DNA of 64,000 nucleotides from 'Nostoc azollae' 0708 (GTDB lineage Bacteria > Cyanobacteriota > Cyanobacteriia > Cyanobacteriales > Nostocaceae), in the NCBI RefSeq assembly GCF_000196515.1, contig NC_014248.1, positions 5,212,001 to 5,276,000 of the forward strand. The letters run 5' to 3'. The position numbers and the translations under genes were made by a program. A model generated the notes under the pieces. That model searched no databases and had not been told where the DNA came from. It was given only the letters and a program-made list of their open reading frames with translations. Of this stretch, positions 20,005 to 30,425 are shown piece after piece; position 1 is the first letter of the stretch, and the number at the start of each line of letters is the position of its first letter.

Positions 20005-20160
20005 TCACTTATCAGTAATCTTACCAAGATAGAGATTACTTAAACCACTATTCCATAAATGAATAAGAGTATTACCTCCTGATATTAACTCTATTTCTTC
20101 TAAAGTTAATTGATGAAAAAGTCCATTGACTTCAACAGAAGATAACTCAGTATTCATCAT
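20005..20160 (-). CDS. small peptide with a double-glycine-type leader
   Basis: 51 residues from the ATG at 20160 (a second ATG is 3 bp inside). The leader-like part ends LTLEEIELISGG after an acidic/hydrophobic pattern, and a 22-residue tail rich in Leu, Asn and Trp follows (NTLIHLWNSGLSNLYLGKIT..). The arrangement matches precursors cleaved after Gly-Gly by C39 peptidase/ABC exporters (bacteriocin-like peptides, common in Nostocales). No transporter or modification gene is in the window, though an orphan HlyD adaptor lies at 24794. No strong ribosome site is visible. It may be a living small gene or a remnant. Confidence 0.5.
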   Translation of the reverse strand: MMNTELSSVEVNGLFHQLTLEEIELISGGNTLIHLWNSGLSNLYLGKITDK

Positions 20161-20454
20161 TGCAGCTATTGTCTTAATTTAACAATCCAGAAATGAGCAG
20201 GTGTAAAAATTTATGGTGGGTAAAATCTCTGACAACAAATGCCATAAAAAAACAGTATTTTGCCCCAAAAATAGCAGAAGGCAGAACGCAAGAGGCAAAA
20301 GTAAAAACCGTATCATCAGCTTTCAAGAATGTCCTAACCGCCTTGTCTGTTCCTATAACTAAAACTTTTGTAGTTTCATCACTTTAATAAAATAATTAAT
20401 TACCAAGAATTTATCCAAATATTTGTTGATCTGGACATATATACAGTGCTAATC

Positions 20455-20667
20455 TTAATTACCATGGATAGTACCTGTTTCAATAGTAGGCGATGCTCCA
20501 ACTGTTGTGTCTCCACTATTACTAGTGAGTTAATAATTATTAATACTCCCACCACTACCACCATATACAGTCTCTATTTCAGCCTGAGATAGCTCACAAA
20601 AAAGGCTGTTCACATGATTAATATTTAAGTCTGCAATTAATATTTTCTCATTGTTTGATCTTCTCAG
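20455..20667 (-). pseudogene. second double-glycine-leader peptide, with a nonsense codon
   Basis: On the minus strand an open frame reads ..ILIADLNINHVNSLFCELS then QAEIETVYGGSGGSINNY and a TAA at 20530. Past that stop the same frame continues as a Ser/Thr/Gly-rich tail (LTSNSGDTTVGASPTIETG..) to 20455. The leader/Gly-Gly layout is the same as in the peptide at 20005. No in-frame ATG is present between the upstream TAG (20668) and the leader, so the start has probably been lost as well. Confidence 0.5.
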
Positions 20668-20892
20668 CTAAATGTGAATTCCACCTTATTTGGATTAGGC
20701 AACTAAATTAAAAATAATATAATTAATATTCCCATATAAATAAAGCTTTGTGCATATACTTACAGGACATAAATACAATAATTATGTCTCAAAAATCAAT
20801 ACCTTAGCCAAAAAAAAGAGTATGAAGAGAGAGGGCTGATGTAGTAGAGTTATAGTCTTCCAAAACAACAACTCGAAAGCCACACACAGCCC

Positions 20893-22224
20893 ATGTTCGA
20901 CATACTATCACTATTGCAATGCCTGCTACCAGAGATAAAAGTGACGACGATGCGGCAGTTGAGCAGGATCATGGTGGCCATGTGAGCCATGAACGGACGA
21001 GTAACGATGTTGGGAATCTCCCGTTGGGCAGCTATGGGAGGTAGTTATCGCACAGTGAGGAGATTCTTTCACACAGTCATACCTTGGGCAACAGTGTTTT
21101 GGGTATTTTTTCCTCGGCATTTGTTTTGCCCAAATGATGTTTATTTGCTGGCAGGAGACGAGGTAGTAATCACTAAAGCAGGTAAAAAAACATATGGGTT
21201 AGATAGATTCTAATCTAGTCTATTAAGCAACCCAGTATCAGGAGTATGTTTCTTTACGTTCTCATTAGTAAGTGTGGAAAAAAGACAGTCATTTTCAATT
21301 CAGATAGAACAGATAATCAAGAGCGATTTAGAAAAAAGTAGTGGCTTACCAAGCCCAGGAAAAAACCTCAAGATAAACGGGGAAGAGGACGACCAAAAGG
21401 AAGTAAAAATCAAAATCAAACAGAAGTGATTTTCACATCAGAATTACTCAGAATAGAGAAGATGATTAAAGAGCTATTTCAGTTAATAGCTAACTTTATT
21501 TCCCTCACATACTTAGTTTTGGACGGTCACTTTGGAAATAATAATGCTTTGCAGATGGCTCGGCAGGTAAACTTGCACATAATTTCAAACTTACGCCACG
21601 ATTCAGCGTTATATATAACTTAATCACAATGCTGATCCTCATCATCGTTCGCGTCGTAAATACGGAGAGAAGTTGGACTGGCGTAATATTCCTGGGGCAT
21701 ATTTGCGTCACACTAGTATTGAAGAGGATATCCAAACCGATACTTAGCAAGCCACCTTATGCCACAAAGAATTTGCCCAATCCCTGAATGTAGTTATTTT
21801 GGTGAAAACAAATCTGAAAACTAATGCTCGCAGTCACATAATTCTGTTTTCTAGTGACCATTATTTATCATATGAGAAAATAATCGACTACTACGAACTT
21901 CGTTTCCAAATCGAATTTAATTTTCGGGATGCCAAGGAGTTTTGGGGATTGGAAGATTTTATGAATCTGGGTCAAACTGCGGTGAGTAATCCTGCTAATC
22001 TTTCTTTTTTCATAGTCAATTTGTCCCATTATCTTCTAGCTTAGTTTCGTCAAGATAATTCTGGTGCAGACATTGTTAATCTGAAGGCTTACTGTCGTGG
22101 TTTTCAATATGTTCGTGAAATGTTAAAAATGCTTCCGCAACCGCCAGACCCTATTTTATTAGCCCAGATTTTTGCCAAACTTACCTCTCTTGGTCGTATT
22201 CATAATATTTCTACAGCCGTTTAA
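20893..22224 (+). mobile_element. IS4-family transposase remnant
   Basis: Frames 20989-21213, 21426-21623 and 21799-22044, with the joining stretches, spell one DDE transposase. Readable parts include ..GSYRTVRRFFHTVIPW.., ..LAGDEVVITKAGKKTYG.. (first Asp), ..YLVLDGHFGNNNALQMA.. (second Asp), and ..YYELRFQIEFNFRDAKEFWG.. (YREK-like Glu region). At least four stops or frameshifts break it. The terminal repeats could not be fixed by eye. The element outside the transposase is not delimited. Confidence 0.8.
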
Positions 22225-22910
22225 TCCTCGTAATTTGGCGAAGGTATTGATAAATTAAACTTCCATGTTTATATATTTTTATATTAATAAACTCCTATCA
22301 TAGAAAATTCCAATATCAAAAATACTGTTCTCCTAAGTATAGAAATACTAAATATAGGACTCCTATTTGATTTTTGATAGCTTGGGTGGCGTAGCCATAC
22401 AAAACTCCGTACACCTTAATATTCTGGAATCCTCTTGCCTTTTGCCTCTTGCCTGCCTAAACAAGTATTTATGCCTAGGGCACGCTGTGGTATCAGTAAT
22501 CAAACCAGAGTCCTATATCAGGAATAAAATCACAGAATTTTGTCTAAATTTTTCACATTCGTCTATTGAAATAACCAAATTAAATTGATACATGATTTTT
22601 ATACAATTAGGTTTTAAACATCACCTTTTAAGACATAAATCCAATGATTTTGTCTAGAAATTTAATTCGTTAATACTAATACTGAGGATAGATTTTCATG
22701 CTCACATCTTACACAAATCAGTAATACACCCTACATTGTTCGGTGAAGCCTAAGTCGAGCTGCTAACGCTTACAGAAGACCCACACACTGCACCCCATCC
22801 CCAAAAGTTCATTCCAGTGCTCCATCATCCCCGCACACGGTTATCAATGAGTACATTTTTCATATACTACTATATAGTAAGCATAAAGTTTTATGAAGCG
22901 AGGGCTAGGA
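22225..22910. other. intergenic, no gene seen
   Basis: AT-rich spacer with low-complexity 'cttgccttttgcctcttgcc' (22434-22453). I see no supported gene. Confidence 0.4.
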
Positions 22911-24396
22911 ATGTACATTGTACAGATTACCTCAGAATGCGCTCCTGTGATTAAAGCCGGAGGGTTAGGGGATGTTATGTTGTTTACCAACTCAGGAGGG
23001 AATTAGAAGGTTGGGGAAATAGAGTCGAACTGATATTATCCGTGTACGATTGTATGCGATACGACCATATTTGGGGGCTCCATGATGCCTACCTCAACCT
23101 GTGGGTACCCTGGTATGGCGGAGCAGTCCACTGTTCTATATACTGCGGTTGGGTACATGGTCGGGTTTGTTTCTTTATTCAACCACACACACAGTCAGGA
23201 CAACTTCTTTCATCGCGGTTGTTATTACGGTTGTGATGATGACAATATGCGGTTTGCATTCTTCAGTAAAGCAGCTTTAGAATTTCTGCTCAGAAGCAAT
23301 AAAAAACCAGATATCATCCATTGTCATGACTGGCAAACCGGTTTAATTCCCATCATGCTGTATGAAATTTACAAATATCATGGCATGGAATATCAACGAG
23401 TTTGTTACACCATTCACAATTTTAAACATCAAGGTATGGGTGGTGTGGGAACTCTCCAAGCAACTGCTTTAAATGAAGCATCTTATTACTTCCAATATAA
23501 TAAGCTGCGTGATAACTTTAATCCCTTTGCTTTGAACCTTATGAAAGGGGGAATTATTTACTCTAATGCAGTCACCACAGTTTCACCACATCATGCTGTA
23601 GAAGCCCAAACTAGTGAATGAAGTCGGTTGCGGTTTAGGTTATAAATTGCATTTACAAAAAGAGAAATTCACTGGAGTTCTCAACGGGATTGACTATGAT
23701 TTTTGGAATCCTGAAATTGACCGTTACATCCCCCATAACTATAATTGGGATTTTTTTGAACAAAAAGCATATAACAAGAAAGCTTTACGAGAAAAACTGA
23801 TGTTATATCATGGTGATAAACCCGGCTTATATTGGTCGATTAGATAATCAAAAAGGCGTACACCTTGTACATCATGCTATGTATTACGCCTTGAGCAAAG
23901 GAGCGCAGTTTGTATTACTAGGTTCAGCCAGATAACCAGCAATAAATGCTCATTTCCAACATGAGAAAAAATTTTTGAAATTTAACCCAGATGTCCATTT
24001 AGAACTGGGTTTTAATGAAGAATTATCCCACCTCATTTATGCTGGTGCAGACATGATTGTTGTTCCCAGTAATTATGAAGCCTGTGGGTTAACTCAAATG
24101 ATCGGTTTCAAATAGGTAACAGTACCCATTGTGCGTGGTATTGGGGGTTAGTAAATACAGTTTTTGACCGAGATTACGATCAAAATTTACCGCCAGAAAA
24201 ACCCAGTGGTTATGTATTTCATCAAATGGATAACCAAGCACTGGAATCAGCAATGGGACGAGCTATTGATTTGTGATATCAGCAACCTGAACAGTTCCAA
24301 AAACTAGCTACTGAGGGTATGCAATACGACTATTGTTAGAATATACCCGGAGCAGAATATTTAGAAATTTACGACTGGATTAGACATAAGTGGTAA
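22911..24396 (+). pseudogene. glgA: glycogen synthase pseudogene (second glgA paralogue)
   Basis: It starts MYIVQITSECAPVIKAGGLGD, with the ADP-glucose-binding KxGGLGD motif. It continues through PDIIHCHDWQTGLIP, VLNGIDYDFWNPE, and the C-terminal GADMIVVPSNYEAC / GLTQM region, ending ..YLEIYDWIRHKW at 24396. It is broken by stops and frameshifts near 22990-23080, 23618, 23845, 23931 and 24115. It is a different paralogue from the intact glgA at 46870. Loss of this copy would leave one starch/glycogen synthase. Confidence 0.93.
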
Positions 24397-24453
24397 TTCT
24401 GGCAGAGTTATCGATTATGTCACAACTTACACCACTGGCATATTAGTAGTATT

Positions 24454-24656
24454 GGGAGGATCCCAAATGTGTAAGTTTATTGTCATGCTGTAGCTTGCTT
24501 CCCGCAGGGTATGAAGCGCAGCGCAATGTTCATGAAGCGTGCCGGAGGCTCTAGCATTTCGGAGATTCTTCACTTCACTCCGTTCCCTATCGGTTACGCC
24601 ACGCTTCGCTAACAGAATGACGATTTATGATATTTTTGCAAAATTGGGATGCTCCC
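24454..24656 (-). mobile_element. MITE-B copy 2 (203 bp)
   Basis: Inverted relative to the copy at 3004. The ends are GGGAGGATCCCAAATG and CAAAATTGGGATGCTCCC. The flanking 8-bp direct repeat GTAGTATT is perfect (24446-24453 and 24657-24664). The interior carries the same blocks as copy 1 (about 85% identical by eye). Confidence 0.88.
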
Positions 24657-24793
24657 GTAGTATTGGCGTGCATCAGACTCCATAGTTCATTTACAATCGA
24701 CAGAATTTTGACATTTAACGCACCCTACAAGAGAAGGGTTTAGCATTGCGGTTTCCCCCTACTAATTCAGAAATAATTTCCAATTCTCTCCAA

Positions 24794-26290
24794 TTATCTA
24801 ACAGAAAAAGCATCACTAAACCTGCGGGTAATTGGCTCAACTATGAAGGTCAGAATTGATTTCTCACGAGTGATAATCTCTGCATTCGCAGCCATTCCTG
24901 GAGTAAATTCCACTTCTTGTCCTCGGAGATTCATTGAATGTTGAGTCAATTTAATTCTGGTTGAGAAAACTAAACCCAAGTCTTTATCAACTACTGCATT
25001 GGGACTAATTTGTAAAACCTCACCATCAACAACTCCAAATTCTTGAAAAGGAAAAGCTTCTAATTTAACTTTTGCTTTCATATTCTGACGAATAAAGCCA
25101 ATATCGCGGTTAAGAACTTTTACTTCTAAAAGCATTTCTTCACCTTCTGGTGCAATTGATAGCAATTCTTCACCAGATTGAATGGGACCTTTAGTAGCTT
25201 TAATTTTGTAAATTGTTCCCGCGACAGGTGCTTTAATAGTTTCCCTATCTTTCTGCATTTTTGCTTGTTCTAATTGACCCGCAACATTAGTTAATTCTTC
25301 TTTGCGTTTATTGATTTGGGTTAAAATTTCACTTTGGCGTTCTGATGCTAAACGTAAGCCTTGATTACGTGCTGCTTGATAAGCTTGTTCTGCTTGGCGA
25401 ATTTCTTGGTCTTGAGCAGCAATATCTTTTTCTAAAGATCTAACTTTATCTTTTGCTTCTGTCAGTCTATTTTTGGTATTAGTTACTTCATCTGAGCTTT
25501 TAATAATGTCTGTACTGGCACGATTTAATCTTTCCTGTGCTTCTAAATAATCAACTCTGGGAACTGCACCGGGATTTAATAAAGCGCGGAGATTTTCTTC
25601 TCTTTTTTGAGCTATGGTTAAATTATTATCAACTTTAGCACGGATGCCTTCAGCATTCACTAGGTTAGTTTGAGCATTAGTAAAGCTGGTTTGGGCGTTG
25701 GCTAAATTTTCTTGTAAGCGACTTAAACGAACTTTTGCTTGATTGATAATTGAAAGTTGGCGTTGTGCTTCTGCTTCTGCTGCTGCTTGTTTGGCTTTGT
25801 AGTCTAATAAACGAGAATTTAAAAGTTCGTCTTGCAGTTTTGTTCCGGCAGTTTTTTCGCGGATACGTTCTGCTTCTAAACGCTGCAAGTCATCCTCAAT
25901 TAATTTAATAGCTTTAGCCAGTCGGTTAACATCGGTTTGTTGTAAGTTGGGGTCACGTTCTATTAAAATTTGATCTTTGGTAACGTGATCGCCCTCTTTG
26001 ACTTTCACTGCTAAAATATATCCACTACCCAAAGATGTCACTGGTCTAACTTGAGTAGAAGCAATTAATTCTCCTGGTGCTGTCGCTACTTCATCAATTT
26101 CTGAAAAATGCGCCCAGGAAATTGTGCCAAATATAATCACGCTAATTGTTCCCGCTAATAATCTTGCATATAGCGGTGGTAATTCCTGTACAGCTTTACC
26201 TAATTCATAAGATAATTGTTCCTCTGGTTTTGCGAATCTCTCTTTTGTTTGACGTGCTTGAACAGCATTTGCAGCGAGGGAATATTTCAT
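24794..26290 (-). CDS. HlyD-family secretion adaptor (membrane fusion protein)
   Basis: 498 residues, intact. A cytoplasmic N-terminus of about 40 residues precedes one membrane span (ARLLAGTISVIIFGTISWA). A lipoyl-like half follows (ASTQVRPVTSLGSGYILAV). A long coiled coil runs from about 110 to 350 with many Gln/Ala/Glu heptads. The second lipoyl half is ETIKAPVAGTIYKI, and then comes a beta-barrel domain. Such proteins link an inner-membrane ABC exporter to an outer-membrane channel in type I secretion. No ABC or TolC gene is adjacent. The two Gly-Gly peptides at 20 kb are possible but unproven cargo. Confidence 0.88.
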   Translation of the reverse strand: MKYSLAANAVQARQTKERFAKPEEQLSYELGKAVQELPPLYARLLAGTISVIIFGTISWAHFSEIDEVATAPGELIASTQVRPVTSLGSGYILAVKVKEGDHVTKDQILIERDPNLQQTDVNRLAKAIKLIEDDLQRLEAERIREKTAGTKLQDELLNSRLLDYKAKQAAAEAEAQRQLSIINQAKVRLSRLQENLANAQTSFTNAQTNLVNAEGIRAKVDNNLTIAQKREENLRALLNPGAVPRVDYLEAQERLNRASTDIIKSSDEVTNTKNRLTEAKDKVRSLEKDIAAQDQEIRQAEQAYQAARNQGLRLASERQSEILTQINKRKEELTNVAGQLEQAKMQKDRETIKAPVAGTIYKIKATKGPIQSGEELLSIAPEGEEMLLEVKVLNRDIGFIRQNMKAKVKLEAFPFQEFGVVDGEVLQISPNAVVDKDLGLVFSTRIKLTQHSMNLRGQEVEFTPGMAANAEIITREKSILTFIVEPITRRFSDAFSVR

Positions 26291-26388
26291 ATATTTGGTA
26301 ATGGGTAATGGGTAATGGGTAATGGGTAATGGGTAATGGGTAATGGCTTATTTCTTAATAACCAATAACCAATTACCCATTACCAAAT
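26291..26388. repeat. heptamer tandem repeat (GGTAATG)n with a complementary tail
   Basis: About seven units of the heptamer (26297-26346) are followed by two inverted-sense units (CCAATTACCCATTACC, 26369-26384), so the array can fold back. This is the short tandem repeat type typical of Nostocales intergenic DNA. Confidence 0.9.
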
Positions 26389-27264
26389 TCAAATTGCTAA
26401 ATAACGGCACAAAAACTTTTCTACAGTTTCCAACTGAAAGTTATAAATCCTTTCTAAATTGGCAATTTCTCCTGATGTACAGAAAAATTCATTAGCTAGT
26501 AAAGTGCGAAAAGTTCCTAAAGTTGTTTGTGCTGAGGAGTTGAATAAACCTAATGCACCCCGGAAGCTATCAACAGCGAATAAGGGGACATTAATGATTA
26601 TGGGTTCTTTGTTAAAAATGCGACTAAAAATTTTAGGAATATCCTCACGTAATAAAATCTCTGGGCCTCCTACTGGTAAAATCTGATTACGAGCATCTGG
26701 AAGTGTTAGAGAATCTACAACTATCCTGGCTAAATCATCGGTACTAACAATAGATGTACGATTTTTTGGTTCACCTATGAGCAGATACAAACCCGTTCCT
26801 CGAAACTGTTCCGCCAGTGGTAGCAGGTTTGATGCTAATCCAGATGGGCGTAAAATAGTGTAATTTAAGCCACTACTTTGCAGATATCTTTCTACTGCTA
26901 GTTTGGCTTTGAACACAGGTGTATCTTCATATCCTCTTTCTGCACCTAAAACGGATATAAAGACAAAATGTTCAACACCGTGGACTTTAGCCTGGTCAAT
27001 GAGTTCAATATTAGCGCGATAATCTAAAGATAGAACATCATTACCTGAACCGTGGGCGCTAATGATATATTTTGCACCCTGACAAGCTTTCTGAATATCC
27101 TGTTCTCGTCGCAAATCACCAATGAAGATATCTGAGTCCCGGTGTTCTAACTCGCTGTAATGGGAAGTGAGACGAACAAATGACCGCACAGACTTCTGTT
27201 GTTGGCGTAATAAGCGCACGACGCGGCGACCAATTCCGACCGTTGCTCCAGTGACTAGAATCAT
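26389..27264 (-). CDS. NmrA-like/atypical short-chain dehydrogenase (NAD(P)-binding)
   Basis: 291 residues, intact. The N-terminal dinucleotide motif is VTGATVGIGRRVVRLL, close to the GxxGxxG of atypical SDR/NmrA proteins. Then come YIISAHGSG, VFISVLGAE and LNYTILRPSG, as in Ycf39-like proteins. The catalytic Tyr-x-x-x-Lys is not evident, so it may act as a sensor or chaperone rather than an enzyme. It is on the same strand as hlyD, with a repeat array between them. Confidence 0.8.
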   Translation of the reverse strand: MILVTGATVGIGRRVVRLLRQQQKSVRSFVRLTSHYSELEHRDSDIFIGDLRREQDIQKACQGAKYIISAHGSGNDVLSLDYRANIELIDQAKVHGVEHFVFISVLGAERGYEDTPVFKAKLAVERYLQSSGLNYTILRPSGLASNLLPLAEQFRGTGLYLLIGEPKNRTSIVSTDDLARIVVDSLTLPDARNQILPVGGPEILLREDIPKIFSRIFNKEPIIINVPLFAVDSFRGALGLFNSSAQTTLGTFRTLLANEFFCTSGEIANLERIYNFQLETVEKFLCRYLAI

Positions 27265-27394
27265 AGGTTTTGGATTTGAGTATGGGGCTGTTGATGTAGT
27301 TAAGTTTAATCACTATTTTGAAATCAGCAAATTCCTAAAAACCGAAGTTATACTATTTTGCATACAATGGAAATGTTGGGGTTAAACAAAACTG

Positions 27395-27894
27395 ATGCAG
27401 ATACCAGAAACAAATCCAAAGATCACAATAGCTATATCCAGCCTCTACACAAGAGACTTTTATGCTTGGACACAGGAACAAGTTTCTCTACTACGGAACC
27501 ATCAATGGAATAAATTGACTTGTAAAATGTGATTAAAGAAATTAAATCTTTGAGAAAATACCAATGCCAAGAACCGCGAAATCGTTTAAGTATTTTAATT
27601 GTAAATTAACTAAAATAGCAATTTCAACCACAACACCCCAATCCTAGTTCGTTAGCAACCCTTCCTATTAAACGCTTAGATACTATTGAATTACTAGAAG
27701 AAAATCCTCACTTGAAATCTTATTTCGAAGAGGTGGTTGGTAAAACTTATTTAAAAGGTATGGAATTAGCTGTTAGGGAAACAGATTTACCTAGTCGCAC
27801 TTTTCCTTCTGATTCTCATTATAGTTTGACGGAAATATTGGATGCTCGCTTTTATCCTGGTGAAACAAGTGAGTTAGCGGGAGTTAAACAAAAA
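27395..27894 (+). pseudogene. DUF29-family pseudogene
   Basis: It starts MQIPETNPKITIAISSLYTRDF then AWTQEQVSLL, then ..NVIKEIKSLRKYQ.., and later ..LLEENPHLKSYFEEVV.. and ..RETDLPSRTFPSDSHYSLTE... The order and spacing match DUF29 proteins, a cyanobacterial family of unknown function. Frameshifts at about 27525 and 27600-27650 break it. The 3' end runs into the IS701 element, which replaces the normal C-terminus. Confidence 0.75.
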
Positions 27895-29160
27895 TCAAGC
27901 CCAAATGTAGCCCAAACTGGCTTGATCAGAAGGAAACACGTCCGGATTCCAGTTGAACCAATCAATAAATAGAAAAGATATGGCTGTTCTAAACGCTTCT
28001 AAAGCTGCAGTAAAAGTATTCAAAGGTTTCTTAGCCCACCTTGGTCTTAATCCTCCAGTCCACTGATGGCAAAGAATAAAAGTGTAGGCACAGAAAACCA
28101 AAATAAAATGGCCCAGTCAACTGCTATTATCTCCAACTTGATGTTCTTTGAGTCCTAACCATCCCTTGGCTTCCCTCTAAACAAGTTCTACCCGATTTCT
28201 TTGAGAATATGTATCAACTATCCATTGGGGTATGAGAATTGATGAAGAAATATTGGTCATAAAGTAGTCAATATCAGTGGCTTGAGAGAAAGTCGAAGCC
28301 TTGATGAAGATAGCAATATTGCCCTTTCCACTTAAGGCTGATATTTCTACTTCTTTAGTTACTACCCATAATGTTTTGGGTTGATCTAACTCCAGTTGAA
28401 TTTCTGTAAAAGCCTCTTGGGGTAAACTTTGTGCTAATTCATCTAACCTAATTATTTGTGGACTATCCTCTTGGTCACTGGCAAGGACTTTGGGATTTTT
28501 AGCTAATCCTCCTAAATACTTTAAATGCCGATTTTCTATCTTTAATAAGAAAGATGTATTGTGGCCATATCCAGCATCTATAATTACTATTCCTGGTTGA
28601 TTACCACGGCTTAAGGTCAGATCTATTAATTTAATTCCTAACTCAGGTTTATTCTCAAATAGAGGGTCTTGTTTCCCTTTGGGTAAATAATCGCCGTGGT
28701 GATATAACTCTATATCTAGTGGTAAGCTTTTACTGCCATCATATAGATGTGTTGTTACTACTACTATTCCATTATCCCTTTTCCCAATTTCTCCAATATA
28801 TTGTCTTCCTACTCCATCCCTAAAATTCCCGCTTTTTCTATGGCCAGAATCATCAATTATTAAGCTAAGTTCTCTGGTGATTCTCCTCTGACTATACTTG
28901 TTCATAATCTCTAACCGACGGTCATTGACTTGGGAAATGGACCAAGGTGCTTCAGTTCAAACGTGGTGTAATCGGTGGTAGGTCACCCCTAGGGCATTCT
29001 CTGCCATTTCAAATAGGTTTTTTCTCTCACTTTCACCCAATTATCCCCCTAAATCATGTCTAAACTCTCTTTTTTGGGCTTGATGAGTAAATACACCATC
29101 AAACCTTTAACACCATTTTTCAAACCATGGTGCCATTGCTGGGGCAGTGGTTTCTTTCAT
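27895..29160 (-). mobile_element. IS701-family transposase, five nonsense codons
   Basis: One frame runs from the ATG at 29160 (MKETTAPAMAPWFEKWC) to the TGA at 27895. It contains the DDE core LIIDDSGHRKSGNF, QPGIVIIDAGYGHN and, after WIVDTYSQRNRVELV, the third acidic site in REAKGWLGLKEHQV. Stops sit after ..FEKWC, ..HDLGG, ..RLHHV, ..NRVELV and ..GDNSS, with no frameshift, so this copy died by point mutation only. The terminal repeats are not resolved. Confidence 0.85.
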
Positions 29161-29300
29161 CAGATTCTTTTAACGTGAAAGCTACACCGAAACCGCACTA
29201 TACTCCTTTTTACTCTTAACTTTTGTTTAAGTCCCCATAAAAGCAGTGAGAATTGATATACTTGTAAAATTTACAATATCTACTTAGAAGTATGGGATAA

Positions 29301-29543
29301 ATGAATCACAAAACTACCCTTAGAGAAATTGCTTCCCAAGTGCAATTATTCCAAAACATAGAACAAAAAGAAACATTTATATTTCTACTTGGCGTTTGAA
29401 CATCTTGATTAATTAGTTTGCATAAAGCAGCAGAAATAATGGAAATGGATACAGAAATGTTTTTGAAAGAAGTTTTGGAAGTAATGGGGATCGATTTTTC
29501 ATATCTTAGAGTTGAAGATATCGCTACAGGAAAAACCTGGTAA
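29301..29543 (+). pseudogene. UPF0175-like antitoxin remnant
   Basis: ATG at 29301 (MNHKTTLREIASQVQLFQN..), then after a broken stretch with two stops ..LHKAAEIMEMDTEMFLKEVLEVMG.., ending ATGKTW. The helix-turn-helix-like segment and the position directly upstream of a PIN-type gene match UPF0175 antitoxins. The coding frame is not continuous. Confidence 0.6.
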
Positions 29544-29548
29544 GCATT

Positions 29549-30035
29549 ATGAAAATAATATTTAATTCTTCCACTTTAATTTTTTGATCTCGTTTAGATT
29601 TTCTTGATTTATTTCCGACACTAGAATCTCAATTCTCCTGACCAGAAAGTGTTATACAAGAAATCAGTGCTAAACAAGATAAATCATCTAAACATATTTA
29701 TTCACTAATCAGTGAGGATAAATTATTAATACAGAAAGTACAATTAGCTGCTTTAGCTAATCGGTTAAATGAGCGTTTAGGAATAGGAGAATCTGAGGCA
29801 ATTATTTTAGGTGTACAATTACAACCCAACTATATATATTATTCTTGATGACTTTGCAGCTAGAAAAGAAGCAGTAAGGTTAGGATTAAATCTTAAAGGA
29901 ACTTTAGCAGTAATTCATAAATTACAGCTAGATGGTAAAATTAGTATCTATGATTTAGATAGATTAAACCAACAAATTAGGGATGTTAATTTCAGGGTAA
30001 AGCGAGAAATTTTTGATAGTATCTTTGAAGATTAA
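29549..30035 (+). pseudogene. PIN-domain (DUF3368-type) toxin remnant
   Basis: It begins 5 bp after the antitoxin remnant. It reads MKIIFNSSTLIF then, past a stop, SRLDFLDLFPTLES, VIQEISAKQD, RLGIGESEAIIL and, after a frameshift at about 29815, IILDDFAARKEAVRLGL. These are the spaced acidic residues of a PIN ribonuclease (here the first Asp is Asn, in FNSS). Two stops and one frameshift inactivate it. Confidence 0.7.
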
Positions 30036-30155
30036 TGAAAACAGGCCATCTCTTTATCGTTGATGGGTGGATGCCATTGCTGCCGTAGGCAATCGCATTA
30101 GCAAATTTACAGACTTAAAAATTTTACTTTGGTGCTTTTACTTTGGTGCTTTACG

Positions 30156-30425
30156 CTAACCATTTGCAACGGCTTCTGACTCTGTACAAAACCATTTTTC
30201 TCCTTTTGTTGGATCAATGACTGTTGAATCATAATCCTCTGCACCAGGAACATGATAAAACCTTCTCCCGGTGTTAATGGAAATATTACCTTTGATTTTG
30301 CATCCTGGTTTGGTGAAAGATGTGATTAGAGATGGAGAACGGCCACCTTGCAACTCCATTGCCAAAATCATAAAACCAAGAGCAACAGAAATACCGATAA
30401 TTTTTTTATTAAACTCTATACCCAA
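30156..30425 (-). CDS. small secreted/anchored protein with a sunset-like domain
   Basis: 89 residues. A hydrophobic N-terminal segment (IIGISVALGFMILAM) is followed by a C-terminal domain KIKGNISINTGRRFYHVPG..Y..T.I....GEKWFCTESEAVANG. This pattern is shared with a domain found at the ends of thermonuclease-like and ExoI-like proteins. The usual family ending is ..GWRKA. Here the Trp codon is TAG and is followed by CGT AAA GCA, so the last few residues are lost. The stop abuts the start region of nothing else. The ATG lies 1 bp from the xth stop, suggesting co-transcription. Confidence 0.7.
   Translation of the reverse strand: MGIEFNKKIIGISVALGFMILAMELQGGRSPSLITSFTKPGCKIKGNISINTGRRFYHVPGAEDYDSTVIDPTKGEKWFCTESEAVANG

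Noticed and set aside
20193-20387. 64-codon plus-strand frame
   Set aside because: Its sequence is mostly repeat-type 'gcagaaggcagaacgcaag' debris and it lies between two minus-strand peptide genes. No protein features.
26291-26388. Possible CRISPR array
   Set aside because: Units are contiguous heptamers without spacers. The same applies to 48321-48431.
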